Source: Lepidostoma basale (Eukaryota > Arthropoda > Insecta > Trichoptera > Lepidostomatidae). From it: DNA of 64,000 nucleotides. The DNA lies in NCBI GenBank assembly GCA_022606425.2, contig JAHDVF020000067.1, positions 1,178,001 through 1,242,000 on the forward strand, read 5' to 3'. The position numbers and the translations under genes are program-made. Positions 1 through 10,525 of the stretch are shown here, one piece after another. Position 1 is the stretch's first letter; each line of letters opens with the position of its first letter. The notes beneath the pieces are model-generated. The model was given only the letters and a program-made list of their open reading frames with translations. It had not been told where the DNA came from and did not search any database.

Positions 1-487
1 TAACTAACTAACTAACCATCACACCGTCTCCCCAAAGGGGTAAGCAGAAGTAATGGACTGCTACACTTTTCTTTCCTGACATATTTCTCACGATTTCTCA
101 ACATTCATACATCGTGTCATGCACGCGCATCGATTTCTCTTACCCCTCACATGGGCGACATTCAATATTTGATTTATTTGATCGTGCCACGTTTTCCTCG
201 GTCTTCCTCTATTTCTGGTTCCATTTACATCGCTATCATATAATTTTTTAACCATTCTTTCTTCATTCATTCTTTCCGTAACTCAAAACCATCTTAATGA
301 CCCTTTCATTATTTTGTTCATAACACCATCATTCGCACCGCATTTACTTCTTATATTTTCATTCGACAATCTATCATACACATAGTATCTACACATTCGT
401 CTAAGAGATCTCATTTCTACTGCATTTATTCTACTTTCATCCTTCTTTTGCCAGTTCCATGCTTCACTTCTATACATACGGGTCGAA
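1..487 (-). mobile_element. 5'-truncated RTE copy, subfamily A
   Basis: This is the 3' part of an RTE-type retrotransposon on the minus strand, starting at the window edge with its TTAG-repeat tail (read as taac on the plus strand). The decayed minus-strand reading contains the C-terminal landmarks of the full-length copy at 16.5-20 kb: SEAWNWQKKDESRINAVEMR, then GRPRKTWHDQINQ, then the terminal YPFGET. It is broken by stops and ends at about 487, so it lacks the endonuclease and catalytic reverse transcriptase. Confidence 0.88.
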
Positions 488-600
488 CATTATAAATTAT
501 TATAAGAACGAACATAGCAATATAAATAATAATAAATTAATGCTTTTATAATCTTATTATAATAAATTATAAAAAATAAATTATTTTTTTATAATCTAAT

Positions 601-716
601 TCTATGATTAGCTGTATGAATGTTGAAAAACTAGAGAGGTGTAAGCGGATCGAGGAGTGTGGCGCTCCATTATCTCTGCCTCTCCTTCCGGGGAAAGAGC
701 GTGATGGTTTGTTATT
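601..716 (+). mobile_element. 3'-end scrap of RTE, subfamily B
   Basis: About 115 bases match the end of the RTE reading frame (CMNVE motif, then the proline-glycine-glutamate end) followed by tgatggtttgtt, the TTG-type tail of subfamily B. It is a heavily degraded 5'-truncated insertion with no coding capacity. Confidence 0.7.
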
Positions 717-814
717 GCTCCTATTGTTATCTAATAATTTTACTGAAATATCTGTATGGTATTTACTAAACTAATTAAGAATTATTAAAAATTTATTTTA
801 ATTCTATTTAGGTT

Positions 815-958
815 TATGGCTTCGATCGGTTTCGGCTGCTCGCTAAGATCATTAAAACAATATTTTATTAACTTTGTAACAAAACACATTATATAAAATA
901 GAAAAAATAAAATTCTAATTTACCTGTTTCGAGACACAGAAGCCCTTCATCAGTGTAG
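815..958 (-). repeat. Two degenerate hammerhead-like foldback fragments
   Basis: At 815-845 the plus strand carries a decayed copy of the ACCGGT-type motif (atcggtttcggctgctcgct). At 921-958, read on the minus strand, an intact CUGAUGA core is followed by a weak stem II and GAAACAGGUA. The self-complementary stem III is lost in this second copy, so it is probably inactive. No full inverted partner was found nearby. Confidence 0.5.
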
Positions 959-1244
959 TTTCATATTGAAATATATAATATACGAAATAGATATTTTAGC
1001 AAAATGTTCATAAACGTGGTCAATTTTGACAGATGTTAAAATGATAAATTAGAATTAGACTGTATATGTAGAGCAAAATTCTTTTTAATTATTTTTATTT
1101 TTGTAATTTACAATTAACTTATGCGAAATTTCTAATAAGAACATTATTATATTTATGGAAGTAAAAAAACATTTAATTATAATATGTACTATAGGTTCGT
1201 ATTTATTGTTTCTTAAAAAATGATGTAAAACTCCATATTAAATA

Positions 1245-1396
1245 GGTAATACGAATTAAAACGTCAATTTTCTAGAGGTTTTATTATGTTTTATGGGAAT
1301 GACATGTTTCGGCTTTCTAAGGCATTATCAAATGTCTATTCACATAAAATATAATAAAAATTCTAGAAAACTTACGTTTTCATTCGTATTAACTAT
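1245..1396. repeat. Foldback repeat, family P5, with hammerhead-like centre
   Basis: Inverted arms (tctagaggttttatta on the left against taataaaaattctagaaaac on the right) flank a centre that reads on the minus strand as UUGAUAAU, a GCCUUAG...AAGC stem, then GAAACAUGUC (plus-strand gacatgtttc at 1301-1310). The layout equals the other hammerhead-like families, but core base G8 is A. Similar copies lie at 11.2, 12.9, 21.2, 22.2, 42.2 and 63.3 kb. Confidence 0.7.
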
Positions 1397-1524
1397 AATT
1401 TCGTTTTTAATTAAGCATACAATTTTTTTTTTATTCCAATTAATGCATTTTATGATCCCTCTCATTATTTAATCATATGAATGTATAGTTTTACTAAAAA
1501 ACCTGCAGCTTTCTTAATATTTAT
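1397..1524. other. AT-rich spacer
   Basis: I see no gene or recognisable repeat between the two P5 foldbacks here. Confidence 0.4.
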
Positions 1525-1590
1525 AGATAATAAATACGAAAGAAAAGTCTGTTTTCTAGATGTTTTACTATATTATATGGGAGTGACATA
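1525..1590. repeat. Left arm of P5 foldback split by mariner
   Basis: This is the left half of a P5 foldback (tctgttttctagatgtttta ... gggagtgaca). It resumes at 2876 after the mariner insertion and continues to about 3000. The duplicated TA target is at 1589-1590 and 2876-2877. Confidence 0.75.
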
Positions 1591-2875
1591 TTAGGTCCTT
1601 ACATATGAAATTGGCGTTTTGCCGTACTGGCAACTTTGATCTCAAATATCTTCTCTTTGGTTAGGAATTCCAAATTCAAATTTATACAGCTATTTACTCA
1701 AGTATTTTTGTTTCGAAAATTATAATTCATTTGTTTTTTCCTAAATTGTTTTTTTTCTTTGCGTCACTCAGTTTACAAAATGGAAAACTTGAAATATCGT
1801 TATTTACGAGTACGAGTTCCACCGTGGCACCAGTGCTGCAGAAACGGCTCGAAGGATTAATGATGTGCATGGCGACGGTGCCGCAAAAGAAAACACAGTG
1901 CGTTTTTGGTTCCAATGTTTTCGTTCTGGAAATTTCGACCTGCAGAACAAGCCCCGTGGACGGCCGGAGACCAAAGTTGATAATGAAGAATTGAAGGCTA
2001 TTGTGGAAGCGGATCCATCGCAAACCACGTCCGAGTTAGCTGCAGGCTGCGGTGTTAGTGATAAAACTGTTTTAATCCGCTTGAAGCAAATCGGGAAGGT
2101 GAAAAAGCTTGAAAGGTGGGTACCTCACGAATTGAATGAAGCAAATCAACAAACGCGCGTTGACTGCTGCGTTGTATTACTCAACGGGCACAATAATGAA
2201 GGGATTTTGAATCGAATCATTACCTGTGATGAAAAGTGAATCTTGTATGATAATCGGAAGCGCTCATCGCAATGGCTGAACCCTGCCGAACCAGCCAAAC
2301 CATGCCCCAAGCGAAAATTGACTCCAAAAAAGTTACTTGTGAGCGTTTGGTGGACTAGTGCTGGTGTCGTTCACTACAGCTTTCTTAAATCAGGCCAGAC
2401 GATTACGGCAGATGTCTATTGTCAGCAACTGCAAGCCATGATGGAAAAGCTAGCTGCTAAACAACCGAGGCTGGTTAATCGCTCTAGGCCACTGCTGCTT
2501 CATGATAACGCTAGACCACACACTGCACAACAGACGGCTACCAAATTAGAAGAGCTTCAATTGGAATGTCTAAGACATCCACCGTACTCTCTGGACCTTG
2601 CCCCAACAGATAACTATTTTTTTCGAAATTTGGATAACTTCTCGCAAGGGAAAAAATTCAACTCCGATGGGGCAGTCCAAACCGACTTCAAAGATTTTAT
2701 TGATTCCCGTCCGAATGGTTTTTTTAGTAAAGGGATCGATGAACTACCTATGAGATGGCAAAAGTGCATAGATAGCAATGGTACATACTTTGATTAAATA
2801 AATATATTGTATTTTAAAAAAATCAACTTTATGTTCCTCCCATACAAAACGCCAATTTCATATGTAAGGACCTAA
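1591..2875 (+). mobile_element. mariner transposon, 1,285 bp, perfect 31-bp TIRs
   Basis: A complete Tc1/mariner-family element. Its terminal inverted repeats are identical over 31 bp (1591-1621 and 2845-2875, beginning TTAGGTCCTTACATA) and it is flanked by the TA duplication diagnostic of the superfamily. The internal transposase has the mariner DD34D arrangement but is broken. The protein most resembles the cecropia subfamily, the lineage that includes Hsmar1; this is judged from remembered motifs, not from a search. Intact TIRs mean it could still be a substrate if an active transposase exists elsewhere. Confidence 0.95.
1780..2797 (+). pseudogene. mariner transposase pseudogene
   Basis: This is a decayed DD34D mariner transposase, a cut-and-paste recombinase acting on the element's own TIRs. 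The start ATG at 1780 opens MENLKYRY, then a frameshift near 1810 moves the reading to the frame open at 1865-2239. That part holds the helix-turn-helix region and WVPHEL. The codon after CDEK, normally Trp, is TGA at 2237-2239. Reading resumes in the same frame with HDNARPH and YSLDLAPTD, the second and third catalytic aspartates 34 residues apart, and ends at CIDSNGTYFD. The first catalytic Asp is in ITCDEK. One frameshift and one nonsense change make it non-functional. Length is normal for the family, about 340 residues. Confidence 0.92.
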
Positions 2876-3000
2876 TATTTCGTCTATCTTAGTCATTATC
2901 AATGCCTTTTGATAATTCCTTAGGCTCGCGAGACGTGTTATCCACATAAAATATATAATAATAAAACTTCTATAAGAAAACAGACGTTTTCATTCGATTT
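2876..3000. repeat. Right part of the P5 foldback interrupted by mariner
   Basis: It continues the repeat at 1525-1590: decayed centre, then aaaacttctataagaaaacagacgt, the inverse of the left arm. Confidence 0.7.
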
Positions 3001-3122
3001 ATTTATTTAATACAGAGATATAAACCATTATTCAAGCCGTAATAAAAAAATTACCACTTTGAATAGAGTGCTGTAATTTAAAAATATACTGATTTCGAAT
3101 AATGAAAACAAAACAAAAAATT

Positions 3123-3306
3123 ATACAAAATTTCTTTATTATTGTGTATTTAGTGTGCTTCCACTTGTGTTTATGTTCGACCGGTTTCGGCAGCTTGCTG
3201 CCATCTTCTGGTCATCACCAGAAGATGGCAGCAAGCTGCCGAAACCGGTCGAACATAAACACGAGTGGAAGCACACTAAATACATAATAATAAAGAAATT
3301 TTGTAT
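3123..3306. repeat. 184-bp near-perfect hairpin, family P1
   Basis: Two arms of 90 bp (3123-3212 and 3217-3306) are complementary with only two mismatches around a 4-base centre. Both arms carry accggtttcggcagc, which on the other strand is a GGCAGC/GCUGCC stem, then GAAA, then ACCGGU C. The 5' core reads CAGAAGA instead of CUGAAGA. The arms are too similar to be old, so this is a recent insertion or is being corrected by gene conversion. Relatives are at 25.1 and 42.7-43.9 kb. Confidence 0.9.
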
Positions 3307-3789
3307 ATTATTTTTATTTATTATTTTTTAAAGTTATGTCGTTCATTACCAAAAAAATTCAATTAAAAACATTAATTATATTAATTTCGGTCCAAGAACC
3401 ACAAAACATTATTGTTAAGTGCTTATATTTTCTCTCCTTTCCTTATTGCTGAAAATCTTATTTCAGGATATGTCTTGTCAGTACAATCTCAAGTGATTTT
3501 TATTCAACGCTTCCGGCAGATAACATAAAAACAAGGAAAACGTGGTAATCTAATGTAAACATTTACACGAAACAAAACAAAAGAATGGTCTGTTGGTTAC
3601 AAGAATATTTATGTATTCATTTTAATAAACGCGCTGTTCTTACGTGTCTGGAATAAAGAAAATAGTTAAGTATAGGCAATATCAGTTTTTATTATAATAT
3701 TAAATCCCACCGTGATCTATAGTTTGTTATATAAGATGGTTTCTATTACTAAAACGCTGATACTGAAAATATCGTTTTGTTTTTCTTCA
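3307..3789. other. Unrecognised AT-rich sequence
   Basis: No gene, RNA or repeat was recognised here. Confidence 0.4.
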
Positions 3790-4146
3790 CAAACAAACAA
3801 ACAAACCATCACGCCGTTTCCACGTAGGGGTAGGCAGAGATAATGAACCCCCACACTATTCTATCCTGGCAAACATTTCTAGATTCCTCCACATTCATAC
3901 AACGAGTCATACACGCACGTCGATTCCTCCGACTTCTAACATGACCAACCTTTAAAATTTGATTAATTTGGTCATGCCATGTTTTCCTCGATTTGCCTCG
4001 ACTCCGTACCCCATTTACATCATTAACGTATACTTTCTTAACCATTCTTTCTCCATCCATGCGTTCCATATGTCCGAACCAACGCAGCGATCCTTTCATA
4101 ATTTTGTTCATAATACCTTCTTCCGCTCTACATTCCATTCTTATAT
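3790..4146 (-). mobile_element. 5'-truncated RTE copy, subfamily B
   Basis: The minus strand encodes an uninterrupted C-terminal piece (EEGIMNKIMKGSLRWFGHME ... GKSRKTWHDQINQ ... CMNVEES ... AYPYVETA), ending beside a GTTT-repeat tail (acaaacaaacaaac on plus). It covers only the region after the reverse transcriptase. Confidence 0.88.
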
Positions 4147-4394
4147 CTTTTTTTTCATCATATTTCTCAAGAATGTATTGTGAAAAATTATATATGTATA
4201 TATCATAGAGTGAGATAACAATTTTTCATCGTGGCTTAAAAGAAAAAATATTAGAGTTTTAAATAAATAAAAAAAGTCAAATTGAGTGCTTTGATGTCAG
4301 CGAAGAGAACGGAAAGGGGATATTTGTAGCAAACTAAAGTTACTTTGGCCTCATTTAACATTTTAAATCACGTCTACTATCCAGGAAAACAGAG
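4147..4394. other. Unrecognised AT-rich sequence
   Basis: Nothing was recognised here. Confidence 0.3.
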
Positions 4395-4941
4395 ACCACT
4401 TAATATAAAACATTGATGAGACCAGTTTTGACGTATGCCTATGATACATTACGTTATGTTCTCACTTCCAAAATACCACAATGCCTCAAGACAAAAATCT
4501 ACAACCAGTGTGTCTTGCCAGTCATGACGTACGGAACCGAGATGTGGACACCGACAAAAGGTCTAGTCTACAGATTCAAGGTCGTCCAGCGCGCCATGGA
4601 AAGAGCCATGCTTGGAATTACCTTGAGGGACAGATTTAGAAACGAATTTATTCGACAACAAACCAAGGTGACTGAAGTGGCTCTGCGGATAGGCGAGCTG
4701 AAGTGGCGGTGGGCTGACCATATATGTCGGAGAACCGACAGCCGATAGGGAAGACGGGTTCTGGAGTGGAAACTGCGTACAGATTCCTTAGAGTTGGACG
4801 TCCCCCTCCCCGCTGGACCGACGATCTGAAAAGAACTGCTGGACATGGAGGGATGGTAGCGGCAATGGATAGGGGGCGGTAGCGTGCTTTCGGAGAATCA
4901 ATACATTCAGCAGTGGATGACAGACGGCTGATGATGATGAC
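4395..4941 (+). mobile_element. RTE-type retrotransposon fragment, family C
   Basis: An open stretch of 111 codons (4413-4748) shows the post-RT region of RTE elements: CVLPVMTYGTEMWT, AMERAMLGITLRDR, VTEVALRIGELKWRWADH. After a stop the reading continues in other frames to a TGATGA-rich tail near 4935. A second copy of the family is on the minus strand at 9461-10190. Confidence 0.85.
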
Positions 4942-5325
4942 AAATGCCTCGAAGACAAGGATACTTACTAAATGTAATGAAACAAGATTAGACTGCTACG
5001 GATGGTCAGATATGGAGAAAATTATTAAATATGGAGTTCTACAATCTATACCAAGTCGTCATCGAAGTCAAATTTATTATAATAAGTTGCGTTGGCTAGG
5101 GCATTTGGACCGCATGAAGGATATGAGCCCCCAAAAATAATGTTGTTTAATGACTCAGTAAAGCAAAGGATATTCTGCAATGGTTGGATAGTTTTGTGGT
5201 AGACTATCGAGCCCACGTGTGGCAAAATAGGAATAAGGAAGCCAGACACATGACAGGATAGAGACGTTTCTTGGAGAAAGCTTAGACCCGCCGAGGGTTT
5301 TATGGTTGAAGATGATGATTATGGT
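4942..5325 (+). mobile_element. Non-LTR retrotransposon fragment, family D
   Basis: A short decayed coding stretch contains LRWLGHLDRM, the family's usual motif, and ends in a GAT-rich tail. It is a relative of the copy at 7495-7896 and abuts the family C fragment with no gap. Confidence 0.7.
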
Positions 5326-5385
5326 GAACAGTCTTTTATAAATGGCTTTTAATCTATTCTGGCGTTTCTCATTAACAAATCTTTC

Positions 5386-5536
5386 GTAAATGAAACACTT
5401 GTTTTTCACCACTTGAGTTTTATATTTTACACGACTAGTTTCGGAAGCTACAGTTTATATTTAAACCTGTAAATGGAAGCATCTGTAACTTCCGAAAGAA
5501 GTCGTGTAAAATATAAAACTCAAGTGTTTCATTTAC
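5386..5536. repeat. Foldback repeat, family P2, hammerhead-like
   Basis: Inverted arms (gtaaatgaaacactt ... against aagtgtttcatttac) enclose two inverted motifs. On the minus strand, plus-strand gactagtttc (5433-5442) reads GAAA-CUAGU-C, with stem III self-complementary ACUAGU. On the plus strand at about 5466-5505 the core reads CUGUAAAUGGAAG...CUUCCGAAAG. Neither half keeps a full consensus core. Confidence 0.7.
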
Positions 5537-6022
5537 AATTTAATCATGTCCTACCACAAAGTGAATGCCGAAACAATAAATAAAATAACAAATCTTTCAC
5601 TTTAAGCTACACATTTATTCACAATATGTACACTTTTTTTTCGATCGATATATGCATCAAACTCTGTTAATGTTATATACTTAAGAAATTACTATGGAAT
5701 TACACGGTGTGAAATGCTCTAGCGTTCAATAAGTCTGTTAATGTAATACTTTTTTTGAATTTTTGAAAGACTTGAAGTGTTTACACTGTGGAATTTTGAA
5801 TCGAAATCAAAACTTAACAGAATATAAAATCAGTATCGTTAAAAAAACGTCATAAAAAATATGGAAAATAAAAATAAAATTCATCTTACAGATTTCTGAT
5901 AAACTTAAAGCGTTCGTACTGTGTAATTTTATAATGACGAATTTTATTATGAATTAAAACAATACTTATTCTGTAATCAAATTAATCTTCTCTATATATC
6001 ACGAAACAAGTCAAAAACGGTC
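5537..6022. repeat. Decayed foldback arm of family P7, otherwise AT-rich
   Basis: Short blocks such as ctctagcgttcaataagt and cactgtggaatt match the arms of family P7 (12.7, 41.5, 58.3-58.7 kb). The rest is unrecognised. Confidence 0.35.
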
Positions 6023-6197
6023 TTTACAACATTTTTTAATGTATACAAAATACTTGTAGATGTATATTGTATTTTACCCATTGCGGGTAATCAATTCAAA
6101 GATTTATTGTACAATTATTCCTTGAATTGATAACCCGCAATGGGTAAAATCCAGTATTCGTCTACAAGTATTTGTAAACATTCAAAAATGTTGTAAA
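6023..6197. repeat. Foldback repeat, family P6
   Basis: Arms of about 75 bp around acaattattcc carry tacccattgcgggt on the left and acccgcaatgggta on the right. Half copies occur at 12.0, 15.5 and 56.6 kb, always next to family R2 sequence. No GAAA core is present, so it is not counted among the hammerhead-like families. Confidence 0.75.
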
Positions 6198-6229
6198 AAC
6201 AAAAACTGGTTTAAGTTATAGCATATAAA

Positions 6230-6690
6230 TTGGAGTGACATCTCCAGGCGCTATCTAGCAATACGATAATGGCGGTAGCCTTTCACTTGCGTTAATAAAA
6301 AGATCTTCTGCTTAATGCTTTAAATCCAATCTTCATTTTTCCTTAATCTAGCTTCCAGTAACAATCACTTACTCCACGCCTTGGTAGACTTCATAGATTA
6401 CGGGTACAGAAAACCTTCATTGAAAACATAAATATGTTTATGAAGATTTATGGCGCTAGTGTGTAGATTGAAACTAACATGTGAAGTTTGGTATTACAGA
6501 TTAACATGTATACAACTTTCAAAAAAAATTGTCAGACATGGTGGTCATAATAAAAGATGGAATGGGGAATGTTGTATAACATAAAGCGTGCGCTTAACCC
6601 AACCAATGACAGTTCATAAGTCCTGTAAACACCTCGATCACCATATTCTGTTTCCAATTTGCATCTTCGTCTCTATTGAGATACAAAAAC
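6230..6690 (+). repeat. R2 repeat, partial, with a roughly 90-bp insertion
   Basis: It matches the right arm of the R2 family: blocks ggcgctagtgt, gtcagacatggtggtcat, cccaaccaatgacag, ttcgtctctattgagata. Unrelated sequence interrupts it at about 6343-6433. R2 elements are non-coding with long inverted repeats. Confidence 0.7.
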
Positions 6691-7179
6691 GGTATATTAA
6701 TTCATAAATAATATATCATATTTGAAAACATATTGGATATTTTCTACTAAACAAGTGAACATAGGTAAATTTCGAAAACAAATGTATTCTCATATGAATT
6801 TTATATTTCTACGATGCAAGCATATTTTGGTCTTAATAAAATTCTCGTATATCCTCTCACGTGTCACCACGCAATAATTCCCGCGAGAAAGTCTACAAGG
6901 TACAAAATTTCTCTTGCATGCATATTCCTTGAATATCGCGTAAGGTGAGTTGCAAACCTCTTTACTTTTCTCCGAGATTATGGAGGCTATATGAGAGAGG
7001 TCACACTATTACAAAACTTGCGTCTTCCTGAATAGGGTTAAAATCTACATTTTATTATTTTGGATTATCTTATGTGTGAAGCTTTCTAGCTTTCTAGGAT
7101 GAAAGTGGAATATGGTATGTGCCGTCGGAATGCTATCACTTAAAAGAATGTGCGAAAAAATAAACTTAAAAAACTAAAT
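6691..7179. other. Unrecognised sequence
   Basis: No gene or known repeat was seen. Confidence 0.35.
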
Positions 7180-7318
7180 AACTAACTAACCATCACGCCA
7201 CCTCTCCGAAAGGCTAGGCAGAAAGAATGGACTGCCACAATTTTCTTTCCTGACACATTTCTCTCGCTTCCTCAACATTCATACATCGTGTCATGCACGC
7301 GCGTCGATTTCTCAGTCA
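7180..7318 (-). mobile_element. Very short RTE subfamily A copy
   Basis: A TTAG-type tail and the last 45 codons' worth of the reading frame are present. It is truncated at about 7318. Confidence 0.8.
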
Positions 7319-7354
7319 GAGATGTTTATATAATTGTATTTTTTAATATCAGTG

Positions 7355-7435
7355 TTGTATATACAAATTGTATAAAAAAGAAAAATAGAAATAAACCATC
7401 ATAGCAACACAAAGTATGGCGTATAAAGAAGAAAA
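7355..7435 (+). repeat. Partial P4 repeat without ribozyme core
   Basis: The blocks tgttgtatatacaaattgta and caacacaaagtatggcg are shared with the outer parts of the P4 foldbacks at 38.3, 43.5 and 52.4-54.0 kb. Confidence 0.5.
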
Positions 7436-7494
7436 TAATGTCGCGTCTACTATCCATAAAAACAATGACATAAATGAATTAATTGAATTAAAAC

Positions 7495-7896
7495 AATTTT
7501 AGACCAGTTTTAAAACGAGTTTATGCATCAGAAACCTGGACACATACTCAACGTGATGAAACAAAACCAGTCGACTTCAAAATGAAAGTCCTATGCAGAA
7601 TCCTAGGGTCCCTTAAGCATGGTCAGACATGGAGAAGGAGATTCAACATCGTAGTCAAGATTATTAAGATTAACAGATTGAGCTGGCTAGGTCATTTGCA
7701 CAGCATGAGGAATCTGGAGCTCCCTCAAAGAGCGTGTTTAACAATCCAGTAGGGATAAGAAGACGAGACTGCGATGGTTGGATGGACTATCAGACCTGGG
7801 GTGGCAAGGAACAGGGCAAGATGGAGACGTTTCTTGGAGGAAGCTAAAACCCGCCAAGGATTATTACACTGAAGATGATGATGATTATTATTTTGC
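7495..7896 (+). mobile_element. Non-LTR retrotransposon fragment, family D
   Basis: The frameshifted coding sequence reads RPVLKRVYASETWT, then RLSWLGHLHSMRNLELPQR, then RARWRRFLEEAKTRQG, the post-RT end of an RTE-like element. It is followed by a GAT-rich tail near 7880. Confidence 0.8.
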
Positions 7897-8849
7897 CTGA
7901 AATTCATATATCAGAATATTTGATATTAATATATACATGAGGATTTTCCATTTCGTATATGAATTTATTAATTTCGATATTTAAAAGTAAACATAATTTT
8001 CATATTTTTTTGCCAGGATTTGTTTTCGCAAAGACTTCAAATGGTAGTTACTTTGCAAAAGATGTATTTACAAATACGGTTTTTTGTATTTGTTTTCTCA
8101 ACACAATATTTACATATGCTTAAAAGACGTTCCACAAAAACCTACCCGTTCCGGGTAGGTGCCACCCATTTACATTATAAAAAATACTAGAGAAAGGGAA
8201 AGTAAAAAAATAAAATAAAAGTACTGTTTTTCTTATCAGTAAATTATAAATTTTATACACAAAAGTACACAAAATCTACTTTGAGTATATTGTGATTTTT
8301 TCCCTTTAACTAGTATCTATAACAGAGTCGCGTTTGTTACCGCTTATATAATTCAAGAACCTCTTGACAGATTTTTTTGATCTTTGCTTTGTTATTTTTT
8401 TTACGATTTTTCTCCACGGAGAATGGCAGAACTATCAAAACATTGGAAACAATCACGAAAAATAAATATGAAAAAAAAATTCAAATAAAATATTATACAT
8501 TTTTAGCAATTTGTATATACACCACTTTATTTGGTAACACCAACCGGTTTTCTAAGCTTCGTTAGGGTGAGAGAGTAAACTAAATATAAAATAAGAGAAC
8601 TACATATTATGAAAAAAGAATTAAGGAGGAGAGAAAGAGGGGTAGGAGAAAATGGAAGAATAGATTGTTAGAACGATGAGTCATGCACACCACAAATTAA
8701 TTGATACATACGAAAGTTTTCAAATTCTATTTTCTCATTCTCAACGGCTTTTCTGATAATATTTCGAGAACTGATCTTGATTGTTTCGTATTTGTTACTT
8801 ATTTCCAAAACATTCAAGATCCATTGCAACGGGGAGTATTCCAATTCAG
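7897..8849. other. AT-rich, unrecognised; one small perfect hairpin
   Basis: No gene was recognised. At 8140-8160 there is a perfect hairpin with 9-bp arms (acctacccg / cgggtaggt) and a 3-base loop. The 8377-8565 and 8701-8913 reading frames show no recognisable domain. Confidence 0.35.
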
Positions 8850-8854
8850 TGGTG

Positions 8855-9470
8855 GTAGTAGTAGTCCATCAAATATGTCACCGAAGGCAGCGTCGTTATG
8901 TGAGTTGCAATGAGAAGATATGGCATATATTCCCCATTCATGAACGTCATCCCACTGTTGTATATTTGGCGGTACATTTGGAGAAAGTTAAACGAGATTA
9001 TTGCAACGCATCGAATGTTGCTCAACGTGCTGAATCACCTCCAGTGTTAACATTGACCAGTTTCTTTTCAATTTGCCAAAGCGATCCGTTTGCACGAACG
9101 TTGCTCTACTCTGGGATGTCACGTTATTACACTTGGAAAGCTTCGTCGAAAAAATTTCAACGTCGGAAGCAAGGCGATGCGGATGTGCGTTTTACTGATG
9201 CTCTTGGTGGCATTTACACAGTTCATACGAAGAGTGATGAATGCTTCTACTTGCAGTTTTGCTGGTAAATGTTCATGGGCCAACATCATTTGAATCACTC
9301 CGAACTGTCAGTGATGCAGTGTGCCCAACATGTTGTGCTGCATGTCAACAGTTCAATTTGCTTGAAAATAGTTCAATTTGCTTGAAAACAGTACTCATTG
9401 GGACATGACAATTGATAAAGTAATTTTTTCTGCATCTAAAAGTCAGATTCGCACATTATTTCATCATCAT
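8855..9470 (+). mobile_element. Helitron replicase/helicase fragment (pseudogene)
   Basis: The plus strand encodes a decayed piece of a Helitron Rep/helicase. Visible blocks are FPIHERHPTVVYLAVHLE, NASNVAQRAESPP, SFFSICQSDPFARTLLYS, YYTWKASSKKFQRRKQGDA and TDALGGIYTVH. These are the conserved segment between the Rep and helicase domains that is highly similar across eukaryotic Helitrons. Reading is open from 8777 to 9268 in one frame, then shifts. No Helitron ends (5'-TC, 3' hairpin-CTRR) were found, so this is a fragment. Confidence 0.8.
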
Positions 9471-10190
9471 CATCATCATCAGCCGTCTGTCATCCACTGC
9501 TGAATGTAGGTTTCTCCCAATGCACGCCATTGCCCCCTATCCATTGCCGCTCCCATCCATATATGTCCTGCTATCCTCTTTAGATTGTCGGTCCATCGGG
9601 CAGGGGGACGTCCAACTCTGCAGAATCCTGTACGCGGTCTCTACTCCAGAACCCGTCTCCCCCATCGGCAAGGTTATTCCGACCATAGCTTTTTCCATGG
9701 CGCGTTGAGCGACCTTGTATCTGTAGACTAAACCTTTTGTCAGTGTTCACGTCTAGGCTCCGCATGTCATGACTGGCAAGACGCACTGGTTGAAGACGGT
9801 AGTCTTGAAGCATTGTGGTATTTTAGAGATGAGAACATGACGTAATTTTCCAAAGGCTGCCCAACCCAACTGAAATTGTTTCTACCTAGTTGAATGATTT
9901 GGCCAAGATATGTACCACTTCGAGAGCCGACCCATCGACGGTTTCTGATTTCGGGGTAATATGTTCATTATACATGACTTTCGTCTTGTCCCAATTCATC
10001 GCGAGACCCACTCGTCTGGATGCAGTGTTCAGTTCATTAAGCATGCCTTCGAGTTCCCCCACAGATTCCGCTACAATGACAATGTCATCTGCAAAGCGAA
10101 GGTGGGAAATGCACTCGCCATTTATGCACAGTATTTGCTTTCATTCATTCGACATGCTTCCCATCGAATCCACATGAACTATGAAACAAG
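9461..10190 (-). mobile_element. RTE-type fragment, family C
   Basis: Begins with a TCA-repeat tail at 9461-9481. The minus-strand reading, with several shifts and stops, contains the end of the RT (ADDIVIVAESVGELEGMLNE) and the post-RT block (FNQCVLPVMTC..., QRAMEKAMVGI). It is the same family as 4395-4941, in the opposite orientation. Confidence 0.82.
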
Positions 10191-10282
10191 TACAAGGGTA
10201 ACATGTCATAAGACATTTTACATAGAATTTGTGTCAGTTCAGGAAATCCCGATCACGAGGTGAATAAGTAGATACGCTCTAA

Positions 10283-10525
10283 TTTTTTTTTTTTTTTTTT
10301 TTTTATGTACACAACAGGTCGTTTGGACCCAATTACAGTATACAATTTTAATTTGTTTAGCTATTATATTGATTCTTGTGACATGTGATAGGTAGCCAAT
10401 CTATCACCATTTTATTGTCACGTGAATTCTACACCAGACCAAAGACAGTGTGACAATCACATTGCCATCGCCGGGAATCGAACCCAGGACCTTCGGCATG
10501 GAAGTCAGAGCTCGTAACCACTCAT
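10283..10525 (-). mobile_element. tRNA-derived SINE
   Basis: On the minus strand a tRNA-like head carries a box B of type GGTTCGATTCC (plus ggaatcgaacc, 10474-10484) and a box A-like tggttacgagc (10510-10520). A family-specific body follows (ctggtgtagaattcacgtga, then ctatcacatgtca) and ends at a 22-base T run at 10283-10304, the poly-A tail. Relatives are at 36.5-37.3, 50.0-50.6 and 60.2 kb. It would be copied by another element's machinery. Confidence 0.85.

Noticed and set aside
1..60. taac repeats as insect telomere (TTAGG) sequence
   Set aside because: The unit is 4 bases (TTAG) and always follows the RTE stop codon, so it is the retrotransposon tail.
6023..6197. P6 foldback as another hammerhead-like family
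   Set aside because: No CUGANGA or GAAA with palindromic stem III in it.
10474..10520. tRNA-like sequence
   Set aside because: Box A and B are present but the cloverleaf is incomplete and it is fused to a repeated body; this is a SINE, not a tRNA gene.
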